Positions 15,816 to 22,720 of a stretch of 30,242 nucleotides of DNA are shown here, piece by piece. The number at the start of each line of letters is the position of its first letter. The first letter of the stretch is position 1. The position numbers were made by a program, and so were the translations under genes. The notes under the pieces were generated by a model. The model saw only the letters and a program-made list of their open reading frames with translations, did no database searches and had not been told where the DNA came from. This DNA comes from CAYGBW01 sp964348185 (GTDB taxonomy: Bacteria > Desulfobacterota > BSN033 > WVXP01), in the NCBI GenBank assembly GCA_964348185.1, contig CAYGBW010000148.1:1-30242 (forward strand). Reading direction: 5' to 3'.

Positions 15816-16973
15816 TCAATTCCTCATCACGACCACGGTTCCCACCTGCATCAGATCGCCCCATGCCTGGGCTAAACCGCATGTGGGTTTGCCAGGGACC
15901 TGCCTTTTGCCTGCCTCCTCCCTGAGCTGCAAAAATATCTCGACGATCTTCATTAACCCGGCGGCGGCAATGGGGTTCCCCACCCCCAATAATCCCCCTG
16001 AAGGGCAACAGGGGAGGTTGCCGGTCCTCTGGGTGATCCCGTCGACAAGCATTTGGACCGAACCACCCCTTTTGCAGAGCTGCAACCCTTCAATGTGATG
16101 GAGTTCCTTATAGGTAAAGGGGTCGTAAGGTTCAGCAACATGGATCTCCTTGGAAGGTTCCCTGATTCCGGCCATTGTGTATGCCTGCCGGGCTGCGACC
16201 TCCACGTAGTCAGGATAGTATAGATCCCGGGTGCACCAGTAAGCCGTGTCCAGTGCCCAACCCACCCCATCGATCCAGATCGGCTTCTCTGTGACGCGGC
16301 GAGCCACATGTTCAGCTGCCAGGACGATGGCAGCTGCGCCATCGCTCGTGGGGCTGATGTCGAGTCGATTCACCGGCCAGGCCATGACCTCAGAATCGAG
16401 AACATCTTGGACCGTAATTTCTGCGGGCAACTGAGAAGAGGGGTGATCGATTGCGTTTTTCTTGTTTTTCACGGCCACCAAAGCGATATCCTCTTTCCGA
16501 TAGCCGTAGGTGGTCATAAATCGGTTCATTTCGATGGCAAAGATCCAGATAAGTGTCGGGTAGAGGGGTTGCTCCGTCGTATGGTCGAAAATGGTAAGAA
16601 AAGCACCGGCAGGGTGGGGGTAGGCGGCTGACATCTTTTCTTCAGCCACCACGAGGCAGGTATCGAACATCCCTGAGGCGACATGAAACCAACCGTGAAT
16701 CGGCGAAAGAACGCCTGTACCGCCGCCGACATAGTGTCGCATGTAGGGTTTCCGATAAGCCCCAGAACCGTCTGAGAGATATTCCCCTTTCATATGAACA
16801 CCGTCGAATGCATCCGGTGCCGTGCCGTGGACAACACATTCGATATCAGAGCGTTTCATCTCACAGGAATCCAGGGCCATCTTTGTCGCTTCGTAGGCCA
16901 GTTCCTTGGGCGTTTCCTGGACGTAACGGCAGAATCTGGTCAAACCCGCTCCAACAATCGCCACTCTTCTCAT
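15816..16973 (-). CDS. Thiolase-fold protein without catalytic Cys (possible acyl-CoA lyase/aldolase)
   Basis: This 385-residue SCP2/thiolase-superfamily protein opens MRRVAIVGAGLTRF and has the family segment CLVVAEEKMS and LDISPTSDGAAAIVLA. The nucleophile region (about 80-100, RHYVGGGTGVLSP) has no cysteine. The usual HxxF His is Tyr283 (EPYDPFTY), and the GHP His is Asn333 (VGNPIAAAG). A classical thiolase mechanism is therefore unlikely. From memory, the DUF35-dependent steroid side-chain aldolase Ltp2 also lacks the Cys and uses tyrosines, one at the HxxF position, so a retro-aldol or retro-Claisen lyase is plausible. The start has GGAGGTGA; it lies 15 nt after the other thiolase-fold gene and 18 nt before a DUF35 gene. 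Confidence 0.85.
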   Translation of the reverse strand: MRRVAIVGAGLTRFCRYVQETPKELAYEATKMALDSCEMKRSDIECVVHGTAPDAFDGVHMKGEYLSDGSGAYRKPYMRHYVGGGTGVLSPIHGWFHVASGMFDTCLVVAEEKMSAAYPHPAGAFLTIFDHTTEQPLYPTLIWIFAIEMNRFMTTYGYRKEDIALVAVKNKKNAIDHPSSQLPAEITVQDVLDSEVMAWPVNRLDISPTSDGAAAIVLAAEHVARRVTEKPIWIDGVGWALDTAYWCTRDLYYPDYVEVAARQAYTMAGIREPSKEIHVAEPYDPFTYKELHHIEGLQLCKRGGSVQMLVDGITQRTGNLPCCPSGGLLGVGNPIAAAGLMKIVEIFLQLREEAGKRQVPGKPTCGLAQAWGDLMQVGTVVVMRN

Positions 16974-16988
16974 CGATTCACCTCCTGT

Positions 16989-18137
16989 TTAGTTGCTCAG
17001 AATCGCTACGGTTCCCGTGGTCGTTGGAAGACCTCGCCAACTCTGAGCCAGCCCTGTCGTCACACCGTTGAGTTGATTTTTACCTGCTTCGCCTCTCAAT
17101 TGCCGCACCACTTCAAGGACCTTGTGTCCCCCGTTGAGTTCGTAGAGATTCCCGACTCCCAAACAACCTCCAGAGGGGTTTACGGGAAACTCTCCACTGA
17201 GTTCCGTTCCCCCGGTCTCGGTCAGAGGGCCTGCCTCTCCTTTCTTGCAGATTCTCATCGCCTCAAGGTGCTGAAGTTCCTTGTAAGAGAATTCGTCGCT
17301 GATCTCCCCAAAGTCGATTTCCCTTCTCGGATGACGTATCCCTGCCATCTTGTAGGCCATCTCTGCAGCCATCTGGGCATAAATGGCTTCACCCCAATGT
17401 CGAGTCTCCAGGCCGGGCGTATCCGAGCACCAGCCGACCCCTCTGATCCAAATGGGCTTGTCAGAGAGGGCCTTGGCAGTTTTCTCCTCTGCGAGGACCG
17501 CCACCACAGCCCCATCGGAATGGGGGCTAATGTCCATCCGGGTCAAAGGGAAAGAGATGACCTCTGAATTGAGCACATATTCGGAATCGACAAGGACCCC
17601 GTGACCTGCCAGTGTGTTGTTCAAAGCGTTCCTTTTGTTCTTGACAACAACCTTTGCACATTGCTCACGTGACGTCCCCGTCTCGTACATGAACCTGGCC
17701 ATCTCCATACCTGCCACCACATGAGGGCTTTCTCTCAGCGGTCGATTGTAGATAGGATCCATGGCAAAGGTAACCATCTCGGAAAGGGTCAACATATTCG
17801 AAGCCTTGCTCAACCCCTGGACCACCGATATATCACCGACCCCGGAAAGGATCATCATGTAAGCTGATGCGAGAGAGTGAATGAAGTCGCCGGGAATGGT
17901 ATAGATGGGTCTGAGGACTGCACCCAATTGATCGGGAGAATATTCATCAGCAATGCTATATCCTTCAAAGAAATCCTCTGCCGTACTGACAAAGGCGTCG
18001 ACGTCCTTTGGTTCGATGCTTGCATCGAGATAGGCCTTCGTCGCGGCCTCGTAGGTGAGCTCTCTGTAAGAGACATCGGGTGTGGTTGCACGAAATCCTG
18101 TCGTCCCTATACCAACAATCGCTACCCGCTTCGTCAT
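16989..18137 (-). CDS. Thiolase-fold protein, second copy, without catalytic Cys/His
   Basis: This 382-residue thiolase-superfamily protein starts MTKRVAIVGIGTTGFRA and shares MDISPHSDGAVVAVLAEE and the NPSGG-LGVGN segment with its neighbour. Its first cysteine is residue 160, so no nucleophilic Cys exists in the region around 80-95 (IYTIPGDFIHSLASAY). The HxxF His is Ser280 (EISDEFSY), and the GHP segment reads VGNLYELNGG. It lacks even the Tyr found in the downstream copy, so it may be the structural half of a heteromer or use another chemistry. AAAGGAGGGG precedes the ATG. It is the first of four genes (two thiolase-fold, two DUF35) downstream of the second mutase. Confidence 0.83.
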   Translation of the reverse strand: MTKRVAIVGIGTTGFRATTPDVSYRELTYEAATKAYLDASIEPKDVDAFVSTAEDFFEGYSIADEYSPDQLGAVLRPIYTIPGDFIHSLASAYMMILSGVGDISVVQGLSKASNMLTLSEMVTFAMDPIYNRPLRESPHVVAGMEMARFMYETGTSREQCAKVVVKNKRNALNNTLAGHGVLVDSEYVLNSEVISFPLTRMDISPHSDGAVVAVLAEEKTAKALSDKPIWIRGVGWCSDTPGLETRHWGEAIYAQMAAEMAYKMAGIRHPRREIDFGEISDEFSYKELQHLEAMRICKKGEAGPLTETGGTELSGEFPVNPSGGCLGVGNLYELNGGHKVLEVVRQLRGEAGKNQLNGVTTGLAQSWRGLPTTTGTVAILSN

Positions 18138-18308
18138 CTCTCAAACCCCTCCTTTCCGTGAGTTTCAGATTGGAACTGCAAGAATTTTCCTTCCTGATAG
18201 CCCCTCGATGCTGAAGATGAAACGCAACAGCATGGGGTCTCCTTTGCGCTAGGGTGAAATTCCCTGAATTAAGGAAGAGCACCGTTGTTCCCGTGGGACG
18301 CTAGAATC
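18138..18308. other. Intergenic region with two inverted repeats
   Basis: ATGCTG (18208-18213) pairs with CAGCAT (18228-18233), and flanking CCCC (18201-18204) can pair with GGGG (18234-18237) across a 3-nt bulge. AATTC (18258-18262) faces GAATT (18266-18270) with a CCT spacer. Neither has a terminator-type T run on the minus strand. The function is unknown; a regulatory site or processing structure between the mutase and thiolase genes is possible. Confidence 0.4.
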
Positions 18309-18728
18309 TCAGGAAGCTCCAGAGCCCTTGGGCTTAACGTTTTCCCTGACCCAGGCGACGGCCTCCTCCAACTTGGTCCCCGGTGTGAAGATAGCCTTGA
18401 CTCCGGTTGCCTTCAGTTTCGCGATGTCTTCCTCCGGGATGATTCCTCCGCCAATGACCGTGATGTCCTCGGCTCCCCTTTCTCTGAGAAGCTCGATGAT
18501 CCTGGGAAATAAGTAGTCGTGAGCACCGGAGAGGGTGCTGAGACCGATGACGTCGACATCTTCTTGGATAGCCGCTGCGACGATCTCTTCTGGCGTCTGG
18601 TGGAGACCTGTGTAGATGACCTCGAAACCGGCATCTCGGAAACCCCTCGCGATGACCCGTGCGCCTCTGTCATGCCCATCGAGGCCAGGCTTGGCAACGA
18701 GAATCCGAATTTTCGGCTCTCTCTTCAC
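18309..18728 (-). CDS. icmB: Acyl-CoA mutase small (B12-binding) subunit, isobutyryl-CoA mutase type
   Basis: This 139-residue cobalamin-binding subunit has the DxHxxG motif DGHDRG (Asp17, His19, Gly22), GLSTLSGAHDYLFP and ITVIGGGIIPEEDI. It is closely similar to the small subunit at 10178-10582 but has its own tail. The start is GTG at 18728 with GGGGGAGGAG. A 111-nt gap separates it from the large subunit, compared with 3 nt in the methylmalonyl-CoA mutase pair. The symbol rests on the substrate signature of the neighbouring large subunit, not on this sequence. Confidence 0.88.
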   Translation of the reverse strand: MKREPKIRILVAKPGLDGHDRGARVIARGFRDAGFEVIYTGLHQTPEEIVAAAIQEDVDVIGLSTLSGAHDYLFPRIIELLRERGAEDITVIGGGIIPEEDIAKLKATGVKAIFTPGTKLEEAVAWVRENVKPKGSGAS

Positions 18729-18839
18729 GGCGACTCCTCCCCCTCTCTCGGTTTATGATAGCACATATCTCACTTAACGTAAACTGGGACCCAAAAGACC
18801 GCTGAATCCTTTTTCCTTCCATCCCTGGGGGGGAGACAT

Positions 18840-20513
18840 TTAGACCATTGCTGGATCCCGATAGGTTCCGAAAACCTCTCTGAAAACGTCGCAGATTTCC
18901 TGAAGGGTGGCATACGCTCTGACGGCATCGATGATGGACGGCATGAGGTTTTCGTCACCTGTGGCAGCCCTACGAATTCTCTCGAGATGGGCCTTTACCC
19001 TTTCACTGTCTCTCGTTGCCTTGACCCTTTTGAGTCTGTCCAGTTGTTTTTTCTCGATCGCTGGATCCATGCGCCAGATCTGAATAGGCGGGTGATCTGT
19101 CACGTATTTGTTGACGCCAATCAGGGTCTTTTCACCCCGATCGATCTCCAGTTGATAGATGTATGCCGATTCTGCAATTTCAGCCTGGGGATAACCTTTC
19201 TCGACGGCCTTGACCATGCCTCCCCGGTCATCGATCTTGCGGATATACTCCCAGGCATCCGCCTCGAGTCGGTCGGTTAAGGCTTCAATGAAATAGGATC
19301 CAGCAAGGGGATCGATGGTATTGGCCACTCCGGTTTCCTCGGCGAGAATCTGTTGCGTTCGCAAGGCAATGAAGGCAGCCTCCTGTGTCGGGATGGCATA
19401 GGTCTCATCCATGGAGTTGGTATGGAGCGACTGGGTTCCTCCCAGAACAGCGGCCAGAGCCTCGCAGGTTGTTCTAACCACGTTGTTATAGGGTTGTTGG
19501 GCGGTCAGGGATACACCAGCCGTCTGGGTATGGAACCTAAGCATCCAAGATCGAGGATTTTCGGCTCGAAATCGATCCCTCATTATCTTGCCCCACATAC
19601 GGCGGGCCGCCCTGAATTTCGCAATTTCTTCGAAGAAGTCGATATGAGAGTCAAAAAAGAAAGACAGACGGGGCGCAAAATCGTCTACATTGAGGCCTCT
19701 CTCGATGCAGGCCTCCACGTAGGCAATCCCGTCGGCCAGAGTGAAGGCCAGTTCCTGAACAGCGGTGGCACCTGCCTCTCGGATATGGTAGCCACTGATG
19801 CTGATCGTGTTCCACCGGGGGACTTCACGGGTGCAGAATTCCACGGTGTCGACAATGAGACGTATGGAAGGCTCTGGAGGAAGCATGAGTGTTTTCTGGG
19901 CGATGAACTCCTTGAGCATGTCATTCTGGATTGTGCCGCTGATCTGCTTCCGATCCACACCCTGCTTCTCGGCCACGACGATATACATCGCCAGAAGAAT
20001 CGATGCCGGGGGGTTGATGGTCATCGATGTGGTTACCTTGTCAAGAGGAATACCGTCAAACAGAATTTCCATGTCCTTGAGCGTATCGATTGCCACACCG
20101 CACTTGCCAATCTCGCCCCGTGCCATGGAAGCATCGCTGTCGTAGCCCATCAGGGTGGGAAAGTGGAAGGCCACGCTCAGCCCGGTTTCACCGTGTTCAA
20201 GGAGGTATTTGAATCGCTCGTTTGTCTCTTCAGGTCCTCCGAGACCTGAGAACATTCGCATCGTCCAGAGCTTCCCCAGATACATCGATGGTTGAACGCC
20301 GCGAGTGAAGGGATACTCACCGGGGAATCCGAGTTTTTCGAGGTAATGGAAATCCTTTACGTCCTCGGGAGTGTAAAGCCCTTCTATTTCGAGGTCTGAA
20401 ACCGTTGAAAACCGGTTGCGTCGAAGGGGGATCTTAGACTGCGCCTCGTCCAGGTCCTTTTTCCACTGGTCTTTGCCTTTCTTGATTTTTGCCAGCTCTT
20501 CATCTTTGACCAT
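18840..20513 (-). CDS. icmA: B12-dependent acyl-CoA mutase large subunit, isobutyryl-CoA mutase signature
   Basis: This 557-residue mutase has the same fold as the methylmalonyl-CoA mutase in this window, including SISGYHIREAGA and TIQND. The two residues that hold the substrate carboxylate in methylmalonyl-CoA mutase are replaced: Phe88 (WTMRMFSG) for Tyr, and Gln206 (KEFIAQKT) for Arg. The Phe/Gln pair, 118 residues apart, is the signature of isobutyryl-CoA mutase IcmA (Phe80/Gln198, from memory). It predicts isobutyryl-CoA/butyryl-CoA interconversion. AFHFPT instead of AFDLPT in the barrel is a further change. The frame is open to 20546. ATG 20513 is preferred because GGAGGAGG at 20520-20527 fits. 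The exact substrate could be a larger branched acyl-CoA. Confidence 0.88.
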   Translation of the reverse strand: MVKDEELAKIKKGKDQWKKDLDEAQSKIPLRRNRFSTVSDLEIEGLYTPEDVKDFHYLEKLGFPGEYPFTRGVQPSMYLGKLWTMRMFSGLGGPEETNERFKYLLEHGETGLSVAFHFPTLMGYDSDASMARGEIGKCGVAIDTLKDMEILFDGIPLDKVTTSMTINPPASILLAMYIVVAEKQGVDRKQISGTIQNDMLKEFIAQKTLMLPPEPSIRLIVDTVEFCTREVPRWNTISISGYHIREAGATAVQELAFTLADGIAYVEACIERGLNVDDFAPRLSFFFDSHIDFFEEIAKFRAARRMWGKIMRDRFRAENPRSWMLRFHTQTAGVSLTAQQPYNNVVRTTCEALAAVLGGTQSLHTNSMDETYAIPTQEAAFIALRTQQILAEETGVANTIDPLAGSYFIEALTDRLEADAWEYIRKIDDRGGMVKAVEKGYPQAEIAESAYIYQLEIDRGEKTLIGVNKYVTDHPPIQIWRMDPAIEKKQLDRLKRVKATRDSERVKAHLERIRRAATGDENLMPSIIDAVRAYATLQEICDVFREVFGTYRDPAMV

Positions 20514-20605
20514 CGGGGGCCTCCTCCGGTTGTATAGACCGGTCACCGAAGGCTCAGAGAAAAAGAGTCTTCGCTCTTCAGGGTCTTTTTTCGATAAAGC
20601 CGGAA

Positions 20606-20689
20606 GGCTAAAGGATCAAGGGTAAAGGATAAAGGTCCTCTCTGAACTTGTCCTCCTTTTGCCTTTTTCCTTTGGCCTTTTGCCTCTTA
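20606..20689. repeat. Heptad-periodic inverted repeat upstream of the mutase gene
   Basis: Purine heptads GGCTAAA, GGATCAA, GGGTAAA and GGATAAA run from 20606 to 20633. Pyrimidine heptads CCTTTTG, CCTTTTT, CCTTTGG, CCTTTTG and CCTCTTA run from 20655 to 20689. It is the same sequence family as 8574-8707 and 22784-22818 and has the same purine-then-pyrimidine order. It lies between the hdrA stop at 20762 and the mutase start at 20513. Confidence 0.85.
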
Positions 20690-20761
20690 TGCTCGCGCTC
20701 AGAGCTCATTTCCCTTTCTTGAAAGATCTCCCATGCCGCCGAATCGGGCCTGATAGTTCCA

Positions 20762-22705
20762 TCATTCGCCCATGCAAAGGGCGTGGACCTGGGCCATGAT
20801 CTGGTCCGGCTTGAAGTGTCGCAAAAGAATGGCACCTGCTGGACAGGCTGAATTGCAGGCACCACAACCCTTGCAAAGGGCCGTGTTGATGGTCATCACT
20901 CGTCTGTATGGGTCCAGCCTCAGCGCGGTGTACTCGCAGACTTGCTCGCAGATCCCGCAGCCTGAGCAGATCCCCTCATCGATAAAGGCGATGACGGGAT
21001 CGATTGCTACCTTGCCCTGGAAGAGAACGGTCGTCGCCCTGGAAGCTGCGCCATGAGCCTGAACCAGGGTATCGGCGATGTCCTTGGGGCCTTGACAGGT
21101 TCCTGCAAGAAAGATCCCATCAGTTGCCGTATCCAGAGGTCGAAGCTTGGGATGGACTTCCATGAAAAAGCTGTCAGGGCCGAGAGGGAGTTTCAGAAGC
21201 GTTCTTAGACTCTGAGCTCCTTCAGAAGGGACGAGACCCGTTGCCAAGACCACAAGATCGAATTCTCGCTCGTAGGCCTGACCGAGGAGAGCGTCTTCAC
21301 CCCGGAGAACAACCTTCTCCCCTCGCCGGAATATTTCCGAGGGAACTCCCTTCTTGTAAATCACTCCTCTTTTTTGTGCCTCTTCGTAGAGCTCTTCATA
21401 TCCCTTCCCGAAGGTCCTGACATCGATGTAAAAGACGGTCACCTCTGCATCGGGAACGTGCTCGCGGACCCAGAGAGCCTGCTTGGCCGTGTAGGTGCAG
21501 CAGACCCGGGAGCAGTATTCATTCCCCGCATTCTTGTCTCGCGACCCCACACAATGGATGAATGCGATGCTTTTCGGGACCGTATCGCCAATCCTCAGCG
21601 CTCCCTCTGTGGGTCCCACCGGGGAAGTCAGCCTTTCGAATTGCGGCGCCGTGATGACCTGCTCGTAGTGTCCATATCCGAGCTCGGTCTTCTCTGTAAC
21701 ATCGAAGATGCCATGACCCGTTGCCACAATGATCGTTCCTACCGCGAATTGTTCGATTCTTCGCTGTTCTTCAAAAGCAATGGCGCCCTTTGGGCAAACC
21801 TTTTCACATCGATTGCACGATTCATCTTTGAAGTGGAGACACGTTTGAGCATCAATGAGGGGGAGGGTGGTGGAGTCAGCCGAGTCCAGAAGAGAGATGG
21901 CCTTCCGCTTACCCAGGCCATAATTGAAATCATTTTCGACTTCAACTGGGCAGGCTTTGAGGCATTCGCCACAGCTGTCGCACTCTCCTTCATCGATGTA
22001 TCGAGGTTTCTTCGTGACTTCGATGTTGAAGTTTCCGATCGACCCCTCGATGGCTTCCACTTCAGAAAAGGTCATGATGTCGATGGCTGGATGACTCAGG
22101 ACGGCCTCGATTTTCGGGCCGATTAACTGTGGGGCCTCTTCGAGGTGAGGGAAGGTCCGGTTCAAGCGGGCCACATGCCCACCGAGTACCGCTGACTTCT
22201 CGACAAGATGGACGTGAAACCCTGATGCGGCGATATCAAGAGCGGCCTGAATGCCGGCGATACCCCCCCCGATAACGAGACAAGCAGGGATGACCCCTCT
22301 CTCTTGAGACTGAAGGGGTTCAAGGAGAACCGCTCTGGCGATGGCTGCTGAGACAAGTTCTTTTGCCTTTTCAGTCGCTCTTGTTCGGTCACGGTGAACC
22401 CAGGAACAGTGTTCTCGGATGTTGGCAATTTCCAAAAAGTAGGGATTGAGACCGGATTTGGAAAGAACATTCCGAAACGTCCGCTCGTGCATCGTTGGAG
22501 AGCAGGCTGCCACGACGATCCGGTCGAGGTCTTCCGTCTCGATATCTCTCATAATGAGGTCCTGGCCCGGATCCGAACACATGTAGGTGTAGTCTCTGGC
22601 AAGGGCCACCTTGGGGTGACTCTTGGCAAAGTCCCTGACCGCCTCCACATCCACATGGTCAGCAATGTTGATCCCACAATGGCAAACGTAGACACCGACT
22701 CTCAT
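20762..22705 (-). CDS. hdrA: HdrA-type FAD/iron-sulfur protein, full-length form
   Basis: This 647-residue HdrA flavoprotein is the electron-distributing subunit of heterodisulfide-reductase-type complexes. It has the N-terminal HdrA domain with Cys8, Cys10, Cys43, Cys68 and Cys100, an FAD-binding GGGIAG (146-151), an inserted ferredoxin domain (Cys242/245/248/252 and Cys289/297/300/304) and a C-terminal 2x[4Fe-4S] domain (CSGCGICEQVC, CKGCGACNSACP). The segment that is TFPTLDCSSC in the neighbouring HdrA reads TFPHLEEAPQ here, so that Cys pair is absent. It begins 15 nt after the other hdrA stop. Together the two could form an HdrA heterodimer taking electrons from the acyl-CoA dehydrogenase/ETF branch. 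No HdrB or MvhD gene is adjacent. Confidence 0.92.
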   Translation of the reverse strand: MRVGVYVCHCGINIADHVDVEAVRDFAKSHPKVALARDYTYMCSDPGQDLIMRDIETEDLDRIVVAACSPTMHERTFRNVLSKSGLNPYFLEIANIREHCSWVHRDRTRATEKAKELVSAAIARAVLLEPLQSQERGVIPACLVIGGGIAGIQAALDIAASGFHVHLVEKSAVLGGHVARLNRTFPHLEEAPQLIGPKIEAVLSHPAIDIMTFSEVEAIEGSIGNFNIEVTKKPRYIDEGECDSCGECLKACPVEVENDFNYGLGKRKAISLLDSADSTTLPLIDAQTCLHFKDESCNRCEKVCPKGAIAFEEQRRIEQFAVGTIIVATGHGIFDVTEKTELGYGHYEQVITAPQFERLTSPVGPTEGALRIGDTVPKSIAFIHCVGSRDKNAGNEYCSRVCCTYTAKQALWVREHVPDAEVTVFYIDVRTFGKGYEELYEEAQKRGVIYKKGVPSEIFRRGEKVVLRGEDALLGQAYEREFDLVVLATGLVPSEGAQSLRTLLKLPLGPDSFFMEVHPKLRPLDTATDGIFLAGTCQGPKDIADTLVQAHGAASRATTVLFQGKVAIDPVIAFIDEGICSGCGICEQVCEYTALRLDPYRRVMTINTALCKGCGACNSACPAGAILLRHFKPDQIMAQVHALCMGE

Positions 22706-22720
22706 TTAGAATACTCTGCG

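Noticed and set aside
15816..18137. Thiolase-fold genes as decaying pseudogenes because the catalytic Cys is missing
   Set aside because: Both frames are full length, have good Shine-Dalgarno sites, keep other family motifs and are tightly spaced with DUF35 partners. Changed chemistry is more likely than decay.
19353..20249. 298-codon open frame on the plus strand
   Set aside because: It is antisense to the second mutase. Long antisense frames are common opposite GC-biased codons, and nothing in the translation looks like a protein family.
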